From: Rubrivivax sp.
GTDB taxonomy: Bacteria > Pseudomonadota > Gammaproteobacteria > Burkholderiales > Burkholderiaceae_C
Direction: 5' to 3'
DNA: 32,382 bases
Assembly: GCA_016790395.1 (NCBI GenBank)
Contig: JAEUPH010000195.1
Span: forward strand, 1 to 32,382
Shown here: in pieces, positions 7,995-14,326 of the stretch
How positions within the stretch are numbered: the stretch's first letter is position 1
How the letters are laid out: every line of letters starts with the position of its first letter
Position numbers and translations under genes: made by a program
Notes under the pieces: generated by a model
The model's database searches: none
What the model was told of the DNA's origin: nothing
Seen by the model: only the letters and a program-made list of their open reading frames with translations

Positions 7995-8537
7995 TCAGAT
8001 GCCTTGTCCTGCAAACAGCTCGCCGGCGGCCGCGGCCCCTGCCGTCTCGCGCGACAGGTCGCGGGCGAACGCCGGTCGCGGCTGCCGCACGTCGCCCTGG
8101 TAGTGGCCGGCGAAGAAGCCCAGCGCGCGTTCGGCGGCCTCGAGACGCTGGTCGTGGCGCAGCTGCACCGCGTCGAAGCCGGTGCGCTGCAGCAGCGGCA
8201 GCATGTCGACCAGCACGTCGCCGGTGGCCCGCACTTCGCCGCCGAAGCGCAGCCGCACGCGCAGCAGCCGGGCCTGCGTGTAGGCGCGGCCGTCGACCCA
8301 CTTGGGGAACTGCAGCGCCACCAGCGCCAGGCGCGGCAGGTCGCCGGCCAGCGTCTCGATGTCGACGGTGTTCGGCACGATCACGCCGGTGTGCAGCGCG
8401 GCCGGCCAGCCGTCGCGCACGGCATGCCACTGCTCCAGCGTCAGCAGCGACCAGTCGCGCGCCGGCGGGTGCGGCTGCGGGCCGTCCTCGCCGCCGGCGG
8501 TGTGCCAGCGGTCGTGGTGGGAGTCGATGAACTTCAT
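7995..8537 (-). CDS. DUF934 family protein of the sulfite reductase operon
   Basis: This is a 180-residue protein of the DUF934 family, which in Proteobacteria is repeatedly found next to ferredoxin-type sulfite/nitrite reductase genes. It has no signal peptide, membrane segment or cysteine ligands. The most typical part is the central ALQFPKWVDGRAYTQARLLR stretch (about 77-96), followed by LRHDQRLEAAERAL in the C-terminal half. Its biochemical role is not known to me. Its location between cysI and cysH, 15 and 2 bases from its neighbours, suggests a helper in sulfite reduction, perhaps in assembly or electron delivery. Confidence 0.92.
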   Translation of the reverse strand: MKFIDSHHDRWHTAGGEDGPQPHPPARDWSLLTLEQWHAVRDGWPAALHTGVIVPNTVDIETLAGDLPRLALVALQFPKWVDGRAYTQARLLRVRLRFGGEVRATGDVLVDMLPLLQRTGFDAVQLRHDQRLEAAERALGFFAGHYQGDVRQPRPAFARDLSRETAGAAAAGELFAGQGI

Positions 8538-8552
8538 GGGTTGCTCCGTTGC

Positions 8553-10280
8553 TCAGGCCGCCACCAGCCGGTCGGCCGCCTGGCCCGTGATGTGGCGCTG
8601 CGCGTCGGCGGCGGCCTTGAACGGCGCCAGGCCGAGGCGGCGCACGGCGTCGATGAAGAGCTCGCCGCGACGGCGCTGGGCGAGGTAGACATCGACCACC
8701 GCCTCGATCACGTCGGGCACCTCCTCGGCGGCGAAGGACGGGCCGATCACCTTGCCGGGCACCGCCGCGCCGCTGATCGTGCTGCCGTCGGCGCCGCCCA
8801 GCGACACCTGGTACCACTCGCTGCCGTCCTTGTCGACGCCGAGGATGCCGATGTGGCCGCTGTGGTGGTGGCCGCAGCTGTTGATGCAGCCGCTGATGTG
8901 CAGGTCGATGTCGCCGATGTCGTGCAGCGCGTCCAGGTCGTCGAAGCGCTCGGTCAGCGCGGCGGCGACGGGGATGCTGCGCGCGTTGGCCAGCGCGCAC
9001 AGGTCGCCGCCCGGGCAGGCGATCATGTCCGTCAGCAGACCGATGTTGGGCGTGGCGAAGCCCTCCTCGCGCGCCGCCAGCCACAGCGCGCGCAGCTCGG
9101 CGTCGCGCACCCAGGGCAGCAGCAGGTTCTGGTCGTGCGTGACGCGCAGCTCGCCGGCGCTGAAGCGGTCGGCCAGCTCGGCGGCGCGGTCCATCTGCTC
9201 GGCCGTGACGTCGCCCGGCGGCAGGCCGGCGCGCTTGAGCGACAGCGTCACCGCGCGCAGGCCCGGCAGCTTGTGGGCGTGCACGTTGCGCTGCAGCCAG
9301 CGGTCGAAGGCGGGCAGGGGTTCGCCTACCACCGCCGCGGCCGGCGCCTTGACGTGCACGGGAACGCTGAAGCACGCCGCCACGCGGTCCAGTTCGGCCT
9401 GCGGGATCCGTGGCGTGGCGGGGTCGGCCAGCAGCGCAGCGAACTCGCGGTTGACGTCGTCGACGAAGCGCTGGCCCTCGGCCTTCACCAGAATCTTGAT
9501 GCGCGCCTTGTACATGTTGTCGCGGCGGCCGTGCAGGTTGTAGACGCGCACCACGGCCTCGAGGTAGACGAGGATCTGCTGCCAGGGCACGAACGCATGG
9601 AACTCGCTGGCGATGAGCGGCGTGCGGCCCATGCCGCCACCGACAGCCACGCGGAAGCCCACCTCGCCGGCGGCATTGCGCCTGAGCGTGAGGCCGATGT
9701 CGTGCCAGTCGGTGGCCGCCCGGTCCTCTCGGGCACCGGTGACGGCAATCTTGAACTTGCGCGGCAGGAAGGCGAACTCGGGGTGCAGCGTGCTCCACTG
9801 GCGCAGGATCTCGCAGTAGGGCCTCGGATCCACCTCCTCGTCGGGGGCGATGCCGGCCAGCGCGTCGGTGGTGATGTTGCGGATGCAGTTGCCGCTGGTC
9901 TGGATGCCGTGCATGTCCACGTCGGCCAGCAGGTCCATCACGTCGGCGCTGCGGTCCAGCGGGATCCAGTTGAACTGCAGGTTGGTGCGCGTGGTGAAGT
10001 GGCCGAAGCCGCCGCGCTCGGTGGGCAGGCCGGCGTCCTGCAGGTCGTGCTCGCGCGCGATACGGGCCAACTGCCGCAGCTGGCGACTGCTCAGTTCGCC
10101 GTAGGGCACGGCCACGCGCAGCATGGGGGCGTGGCGCTGCACGTACCAGCCGTTCTGCAGGCGCAGCGGGCGGAAGTCGTCGCCGGCCAGCTCGCCGGCC
10201 AGGTGCCGCATGAGCTGGTCGCGGTACTGCGCCGCCCGCGCGTGCACGAACTGGCGGTCGAAGTCGGTGTAACGGTACAT
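8553..10280 (-). CDS. cysI: Siroheme sulfite (nitrite/sulfite) reductase, hemoprotein
   Basis: The enzyme reduces sulfite to sulfide with six electrons at a coupled siroheme/[4Fe-4S] centre. The 575-residue chain carries two ferredoxin-like half-repeats. The cluster ligands are Cys422 and Cys428 (CPGGDLC) and Cys465 and Cys469 (CINSCGHHH). Upstream, the RTNLQF motif (about residues 97-102) is typical of the sirohaem pocket. No CysJ flavoprotein gene is adjacent. A ferredoxin and a ferredoxin reductase lie at the end of the same gene run, so ferredoxin is the probable donor. It is the first gene of the cluster. The ATG at 10280 starts MYRYTDFDRQFV. Confidence 0.95.
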   Translation of the reverse strand: MYRYTDFDRQFVHARAAQYRDQLMRHLAGELAGDDFRPLRLQNGWYVQRHAPMLRVAVPYGELSSRQLRQLARIAREHDLQDAGLPTERGGFGHFTTRTNLQFNWIPLDRSADVMDLLADVDMHGIQTSGNCIRNITTDALAGIAPDEEVDPRPYCEILRQWSTLHPEFAFLPRKFKIAVTGAREDRAATDWHDIGLTLRRNAAGEVGFRVAVGGGMGRTPLIASEFHAFVPWQQILVYLEAVVRVYNLHGRRDNMYKARIKILVKAEGQRFVDDVNREFAALLADPATPRIPQAELDRVAACFSVPVHVKAPAAAVVGEPLPAFDRWLQRNVHAHKLPGLRAVTLSLKRAGLPPGDVTAEQMDRAAELADRFSAGELRVTHDQNLLLPWVRDAELRALWLAAREEGFATPNIGLLTDMIACPGGDLCALANARSIPVAAALTERFDDLDALHDIGDIDLHISGCINSCGHHHSGHIGILGVDKDGSEWYQVSLGGADGSTISGAAVPGKVIGPSFAAEEVPDVIEAVVDVYLAQRRRGELFIDAVRRLGLAPFKAAADAQRHITGQAADRLVAA

Positions 10281-10301
10281 GGGGCGCGACTGTAGGCGGG
10301 C

Positions 10302-10355
10302 TGCTTATTTCTTGGAACGACAGAATTTTCCCGTGCTTATGTTCCTGAGGAATGA
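10302..10355. promoter_or_regulatory. Tandem operator-like repeat upstream of cysI
   Basis: In the 111-bp gap between cysI and the divergent lipoprotein gene there are two related units. They are TGCTTATTTCTTGGAACGA (10302-10320) and TGCTTATGTTCCTGAGGAAT (10334-10353). They begin 32 bp apart, about three helical turns, and each contains a TTCC/GGAA-type dyad next to TTAT. LysR-type sulfur regulators such as CysB bind TTAT-containing sites, so this is a candidate activator site for the cys run. No strong -35 box was found for cysI, as expected for an activator-dependent promoter. The regulator is inferred, not shown. Confidence 0.45.
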
Positions 10356-10391
10356 GATGGGCAGCGTTCGCCCTTCCAGGACAATGCCGGC

Positions 10392-11318
10392 ATGAGCTCC
10401 CCCCCTTCCGTTTCCAGGCGACTGCGCGCCGTCGTTGCACTGGTCCTGGCCGCATTGCTGGCGGCCTGCCAGACGGCACCGCCTGTGGCGCCGCCCGTCG
10501 CGCCGGCCGTCCCGCCCGTGGTGGTGCCGCCGCCGCTTCCCAAGCCGCCACGCATCGGGCTGGCGCTGGGAGGCGGCGCGGCGCGTGGCTTCGCACACAT
10601 CGGCGTCATCCAGGTGCTGGAAGAGAACGGCATCCGGCCCGACCTGGTGGTGGGCACCTCCGCCGGCAGCCTGGTGGCGGCCCTGTATGCCTCGGGGCGT
10701 TCGGGCCCGGAGATGGCCCAGCTGGCGCAGACCATGGACGAGGGCGCGATCACCGATTGGGCCTTTCCCACGCGGGGCCTGATTCGCGGTGAGGCGCTGG
10801 CCCGCTACGTCCGAGAGCAGACCGGCAACCGCCCCATCGAGCAGATGAAGCTGCCGCTGGGCATCGTCGCGACCGACCTCGACAGCGGGGCACCCGTGCT
10901 CTTCCAGCGCGGCGACACCGGCGTGGCCGTGCGCGCCAGCAGTGCCGTGCCGGCCGTGTTCCAGCCGGTGAAGATCGGGCCTCGCGAGTACGTGGACGGC
11001 GGCCTGGTTTCGCCCGTGCCGGTGCGCTTCGCGCGGCAGATGGGGGCCGAGATGGTGATCGCGGTGGACATCTCGTCGCCGCCCGACGGGAATGCCACGA
11101 CCGATGTGATGAAGATGCTGCTGCAGACCTTCGCCATCATGGGCAAGAGCATCAACCACTTCGAGTTGCGCGACGCCGACGTGGTGCTGCGGCCGGCGTT
11201 GACCGGCGTCTCCAGCGCCGACTTCAGCGCCCGGCTGCGGGCCATCCAGGCCGGACGCGAGGTGGCGCAACGGCTCCTGCCCGAGATCAAGGCCCGGCTG
11301 GCGGCATTGACGCACTGA
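10392..11318 (+). CDS. Patatin-like phospholipase, predicted lipoprotein
   Basis: The product is a 308-residue serine hydrolase of the patatin/RssA family, expected to act on lipid acyl esters. The first 26 residues form a lipoprotein signal with lipobox LAAC (Cys26), followed by a Pro/Ala/Val spacer (27-53). This suggests an envelope-anchored enzyme with its catalytic domain in the periplasm. Catalytic features are the oxyanion-hole stretch GGGAARG (60-66), the nucleophile Ser90 in GTSAG, and Asp202 in DGG, giving the Ser-Asp dyad. The residue after the lipid cysteine is Gln, so there is no Asp inner-membrane retention signal. It diverges from cysI and is followed by several hairpins. Substrate is unknown. 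Confidence 0.93.
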   Translation: MSSPPSVSRRLRAVVALVLAALLAACQTAPPVAPPVAPAVPPVVVPPPLPKPPRIGLALGGGAARGFAHIGVIQVLEENGIRPDLVVGTSAGSLVAALYASGRSGPEMAQLAQTMDEGAITDWAFPTRGLIRGEALARYVREQTGNRPIEQMKLPLGIVATDLDSGAPVLFQRGDTGVAVRASSAVPAVFQPVKIGPREYVDGGLVSPVPVRFARQMGAEMVIAVDISSPPDGNATTDVMKMLLQTFAIMGKSINHFELRDADVVLRPALTGVSSADFSARLRAIQAGREVAQRLLPEIKARLAALTH

Positions 11319-11338
11319 GGCGCGTCGGCTGCGGCCAG

Positions 11339-11365
11339 AAAAAAGGCCCGGCGCGAAGCCGGGCC
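11339..11365 (-). terminator. Hairpin with minus-strand T-tract (second terminator after the phasin gene)
   Basis: An 8-bp stem (11345-11352 with 11358-11365, loop GCGAA) is followed on the minus strand by six T residues (11339-11344). It would stop transcription coming leftward from the phasin gene. A further small stem, CGGGG/CCCCG at 11390-11403, lies between it and the next terminator. On the plus strand it has no T-tract. Confidence 0.6.
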
Positions 11366-11420
11366 CAACAACCTTCCACACGAGAGACCCGGGGCAAGCC
11401 CCGAGCCAACGGGTAGACGC

Positions 11421-11451
11421 AAAAACGCCGCGGAAAGTTCCGCGGCGTTTT
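11421..11451. terminator. Bidirectional terminator between the patatin and phasin genes
   Basis: A 10-bp perfect stem CGCCGCGGAA/TTCCGCGGCG (11426-11435 with 11438-11447) is flanked by five A residues on the left and four T residues on the right. It can terminate transcripts from both directions and separates the convergent patatin lipoprotein and phasin genes. Confidence 0.85.
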
Positions 11452-11494
11452 CAGATCAGCGCTTCAGGGCCGGGTTGCGGCCTCGTGGCCGTTC

Positions 11495-12049
11495 TCAGGC
11501 AGCCTTGCGGCCCTTGGGAGCGGCGGTGGCCTTGACGGCTTGCGTCGTCAGGGCGTTGAAGTTGGCTTCCGCCACTTCGGTGGCCTGCTTGGCGGCCTTG
11601 TGGACGCTTTCGTACGCATTGTTGGCGGCAGCGACCGCCGACTTGACCAGCGCCACGGCGCTTTCCGTGCCAGCCGGGGCGTTCTTGACAGCGCTGTCGA
11701 CCAGCGACAGGACCTTCTTCTGGCCGTCGGCCAGGGTCGCTTCGGCGGCCTTGGTCAGTTCGGCATTGGTGCCGGCCAGGATGTCGTACACATGGCGGCT
11801 GTAGGCGGCGGCCTTCTCGGCCGACGGCTGCAGCAGGCTGGCTTGCAGGTTCAGCAGTTCCTGCGCGTCCTTGACCGACAGGGCGGCCAGGGTCGTGTCG
11901 GCGGCTTCGGTCAGCGTGGTCTTCGCGACTTGCAGGTTCAGCTCGACGAGCTTCTCGACGCCTTCGAAGGCCTTGGTGGTCAGGCCGAACAGGGTCTCAA
12001 GGCCGGCCTTCTGGGCGGCGACGAATTGGTCAGGGGTGAACGTGGTCAT
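11495..12049 (-). CDS. phaP: Phasin (PHB granule-associated protein)
   Basis: This is a 184-residue protein of the phasin family, which coats polyhydroxyalkanoate granules and limits their coalescence. It starts [16 protein letters not shown], a typical betaproteobacterial phasin opening, and is almost wholly amphipathic alpha-helix, rich in Ala, Leu, Lys and Glu. There are no cysteines and no signal peptide. The C-terminus is a Lys/Arg/Ala tail (APKGRKAA). GGAG eight bases before the ATG at 12049 decides the start over an upstream ATG at 12103. It has its own sigma70 promoter and two palindromes that look like PhaR operators. This implies that the organism makes PHB. Confidence 0.95.
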   Translation of the reverse strand: MTTFTPDQFVAAQKAGLETLFGLTTKAFEGVEKLVELNLQVAKTTLTEAADTTLAALSVKDAQELLNLQASLLQPSAEKAAAYSRHVYDILAGTNAELTKAAEATLADGQKKVLSLVDSAVKNAPAGTESAVALVKSAVAAANNAYESVHKAAKQATEVAEANFNALTTQAVKATAAPKGRKAA

Positions 12050-12109
12050 GAATGATCTCCAGATCGTCAGGGGTTTGGTCCTGCTGCACCGACTGGGCTT
12101 CACGCCAGA

Positions 12110-12124
12110 TTGCTGCGCTGCAAC
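12110..12124. promoter_or_regulatory. Palindromic operator 1 of the phasin promoter (candidate PhaR site)
   Basis: TTGCTGCGCTGCAAC is a near-perfect dyad (TTGC...GCAA). It starts ten bases downstream of the phasin -10 box, so it would overlap or immediately follow the transcription start. PhaR repressors bind TGC/GCA-rich dyads in phasin promoters and release them when PHB is present. Assignment is by motif and context. Confidence 0.6.
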
Positions 12125-12133
12125 ATGGACTGA

Positions 12134-12162
12134 AGTATCGGCCAGGCACCGCGAGGGTGCAA
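12134..12162 (-). promoter_or_regulatory. Sigma70 promoter of the phasin gene
   Basis: On the minus strand, TTGCAC (12157-12162) and GATACT (12134-12139) are separated by exactly 17 bp. Transcription would begin near 12127, giving a leader of about 78 bases before the phasin ATG. Confidence 0.7.
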
Positions 12163-12169
12163 GCCCTTT

Positions 12170-12184
12170 TTGCTGCGCCGCAAC
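12170..12184. promoter_or_regulatory. Palindromic operator 2 of the phasin promoter (candidate PhaR site)
   Basis: TTGCTGCGCCGCAAC differs from operator 1 at a single base and lies exactly 60 bp from it, just upstream of the phasin -35 box. It also sits 32 bp before the GTG start of the divergent deacylase gene, so a bound repressor could affect both directions. Confidence 0.6.
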
Positions 12185-12208
12185 ATTCTAGGGACGCCTT
12201 CCTAGAAT
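12185..12208 (+). promoter_or_regulatory. Inverted repeat in front of the deacylase start codon
   Basis: ATTCTAGG (12185-12192) and CCTAGAAT (12201-12208) form a perfect 8-bp dyad with an eight-base loop. It abuts the second phasin operator and ends eight bases before the proposed GTG. It could be a protein-binding site or an mRNA hairpin limiting ribosome access. No T-tract follows. Confidence 0.45.
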
Positions 12209-12216
12209 CCGCCGCC

Positions 12217-13179
12217 GTGCGCGCCTTCCATGCCGATGCCTTCGTCCTGCCGCTTCCTGCGGGGCACAGCTTCCCCATGGGCAAGTACCGCCTGCTGCGC
12301 GAGGCGGCCGAAGCCACGCTCCCGGGCGTGCGGGTGGGCGAAGCGCCACCGGCCAGCGACGGCGAGCTGGCGCTGGCCCACGAACCGGCCTGGATCCACG
12401 CCGTGACCTCCGGCAGCACCACGGCAGCACAGCAGCGCGAGATCGGCTTCCCGTGGAGCGAGCGCATGGTGGAACGGGCGCGGCGGTCGGTCGGCGCCAC
12501 CATCGCCGCCGCGCGCGCGGCGCTCTTCGACGGTGAGGGCGTCGCCGCCAACCTCGCCGGCGGCACCCACCACGCCTATGCACACAAGGGCTCGGGCTAC
12601 TGCGTTTTCAACGACGTGGCCGTGGCCGCACGCCTGATGCAGGCCGAGTGGCACCGCCACTTCCGGCGCGGCCTGCGCGTGCTGGTGATCGACCTGGACG
12701 TGCACCAGGGCAACGGCACCGCTTCCATCTTCGCCGACGACCCGACCGTCTTCACCCTGTCACTGCACGGGGCCAAGAACTTCCCCTTCCGCAAGGAAGC
12801 CAGCGACCTGGATGTGGAACTGCCCGACGGCACCGGCGACGCCGAGTACCTGGCCGCGCTGGACGGGGCGCTGGCCGAAGCAGCCCGGCGAATGACCGAT
12901 CACCCGCCCGGGCTGGCCTTCTACCTGGCCGGTGCCGACCCGCACGAAGGCGACCGGCTGGGCCGCCTGAAGCTCACCGAAGCGGGCCTGGCCGAAAGAG
13001 ACCGCCGCGTGCTGGCCTGGCTGGCGGCGCGGCGCATCCCCGTGGCCTTGTCCATGGCCGGGGGCTACGGGCGCGACATCGCGGTGACGGTGGCGGTGCA
13101 GCGGCGCACGCTGGAACTGGCGCATGGCGCCTGGGCTGCCTGGGCCGACCGGCGGCTGGTGGAAGAATCGGCCGCATGA
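12217..13179 (+). CDS. Histone deacetylase-like amidohydrolase
   Basis: This is a 320-residue zinc hydrolase of the arginase/deacetylase superfamily. It should remove acyl groups from amines such as acetyl-lysine or acetylpolyamines. All active-site elements are visible: the His118-His119 pair in GGTHHAY, zinc ligands Asp161 and His163 (DLDVHQGNGT), Asp241 (GADPHEGD), and Tyr284 in AGGYG. The opening LPLPAGHSFPMGKY resembles class IV (HDAC11-like) bacterial members. The GTG at 12217 is chosen because homology begins at once; the longer in-frame ORF from 12052 would run through the phasin promoter. No clear ribosome-binding site is present. It overlaps the next gene by ATGA. Its true substrate cannot be read from sequence. 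Confidence 0.92.
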   Translation: MRAFHADAFVLPLPAGHSFPMGKYRLLREAAEATLPGVRVGEAPPASDGELALAHEPAWIHAVTSGSTTAAQQREIGFPWSERMVERARRSVGATIAAARAALFDGEGVAANLAGGTHHAYAHKGSGYCVFNDVAVAARLMQAEWHRHFRRGLRVLVIDLDVHQGNGTASIFADDPTVFTLSLHGAKNFPFRKEASDLDVELPDGTGDAEYLAALDGALAEAARRMTDHPPGLAFYLAGADPHEGDRLGRLKLTEAGLAERDRRVLAWLAARRIPVALSMAGGYGRDIAVTVAVQRRTLELAHGAWAAWADRRLVEESAA

Positions 13180-13622
13180 GCGAACGCCCCCACCCGCTGC
13201 CCCGCAGCCACTTCCTGCGCTTCGAGACCATCGCCACGCGCTGGATGGACAACGACGCCTACGGCCATGTCAACAACGTCGTCCACTACAGCTTGTTCGA
13301 CACGGCGGTGAACCGCTACCTGATCGAGGCCGGCGCACTTGACATCCACGCTGGCGCGGTGATTGGCCTGGTGGTGGAGACGCGCTGCCACTACTTCGAG
13401 AGCATCGCCTTTCCGCAGACCGTGCATGCGGGTCTGCGCGTGGCGCACCGCGGCCGCACCAGCGTGCAGTACGAGTTGGGCCTGTTCGCCGACGACGCGC
13501 CGCTGAGCGCGGCCGTCGGCCGCTTCGTCCACGTTTATGTGGACCGGGAGACCCGCCGCCCGGTACCCTTGCCGGACATCCTTCTCGCTGCCCTGGCGCC
13601 GCTCCAGGCGAACCCCGCATGA
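13176..13622 (+). CDS. Hotdog-fold acyl-CoA thioesterase (4HBT family)
   Basis: This 148-residue protein hydrolyses an acyl-CoA or similar thioester. The family signature is RWMDNDAYGHVNN at residues 22-34, with Asp25 or Asp27 as the catalytic acid, followed by the long hotdog helix and a five-strand sheet. A second typical stretch is VETRCHYFESIAFPQTV near residues 68-84. The start ATG shares its bases with the stop of the deacylase gene, and the stop overlaps the nitroreductase start, so it is the middle member of a coupled trio. Specificity is unknown; relatives act on short- to medium-chain or aromatic acyl-CoAs. Confidence 0.92.
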   Translation: MSERPHPLPRSHFLRFETIATRWMDNDAYGHVNNVVHYSLFDTAVNRYLIEAGALDIHAGAVIGLVVETRCHYFESIAFPQTVHAGLRVAHRGRTSVQYELGLFADDAPLSAAVGRFVHVYVDRETRRPVPLPDILLAALAPLQANPA

Positions 13623-14326
13623 ACCCGTCCGCCGTCACCGCCCAGAGCACCGCCGCCGTCGAGGCCGCGATCAGCTCGCGCCGCTCCATCCGGGCCTTCC
13701 TGCCCACGCCGGTGCCCCGCGAGACCGTGGAGGCCCTGCTGGCGGTGGCCGCCCGGGCGCCATCGGGGACCAACACGCAGCCCTGGCAGGTGCATGTCCT
13801 GACCGGGGCCGCCAAGGCCGCGCTGAGCGCCGAGATCCGCGCCGCCTTCGACGACCCGGTCCAGCGCGCGCAGCACAGCGAGCCCTATGCCTATTACCCC
13901 ACCGAGTGGCGCAGCCCCTACATCGACCGGCGCCGCAAGGTCGGCTGGGACCTCTACGGCCTGCTGGGCATCGGGAAGGCCGACAAGGCCCGCATGCACG
14001 AGCAGCATGCCCGCAACTACGATTTCTTCGGCGCGCCGGTGGGCCTGATCTTCACCATCGACAAGGTGATGCAGCAAGGCAGCTGGCTGGACTACGGCAT
14101 GTTCCTGCAGAACCTCATGGTGGCCGCGCGCGCCCATGGCCTGGACACCTGCCCGCAGGCCGCCTTCACGCAGTTCCACCGCATCATCGCCCGCCACCTC
14201 GGCCTGCGCGACGACCAGACGGTGGTGTGCGGCATGTCCTTGGGCCATGCCGACCCGTCGGCGCCAGAGAACACGCTGGTGACCGAGCGCGAGGCCGTGG
14301 CCGGCTTTGCGCGCTTTCTCCCATGA
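13619..14326 (+). CDS. Nitroreductase family flavoprotein
   Basis: This is a 235-residue FMN enzyme of the nitroreductase superfamily, which reduces nitro compounds, quinones or other electron acceptors with NAD(P)H. The FMN phosphate-binding residues are in SRRSIRAF (20-27), and the second FMN segment APSGTNTQPW is at 47-56. The C-terminal region has VVCGMSLGHAD, also characteristic. The gene overlaps its neighbours on both sides by ATGA. The physiological substrate cannot be predicted; the operon gives no clear pathway. Confidence 0.93.
   Translation: MNPSAVTAQSTAAVEAAISSRRSIRAFLPTPVPRETVEALLAVAARAPSGTNTQPWQVHVLTGAAKAALSAEIRAAFDDPVQRAQHSEPYAYYPTEWRSPYIDRRRKVGWDLYGLLGIGKADKARMHEQHARNYDFFGAPVGLIFTIDKVMQQGSWLDYGMFLQNLMVAARAHGLDTCPQAAFTQFHRIIARHLGLRDDQTVVCGMSLGHADPSAPENTLVTEREAVAGFARFLP

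Noticed and set aside
7249-10596. A single 1115-codon frame that ends in CysH
   Set aside because: Only the last 247 residues are protein-like. The rest is the off-frame of cysI and the DUF934 gene, and a good ATG is present at 7992.
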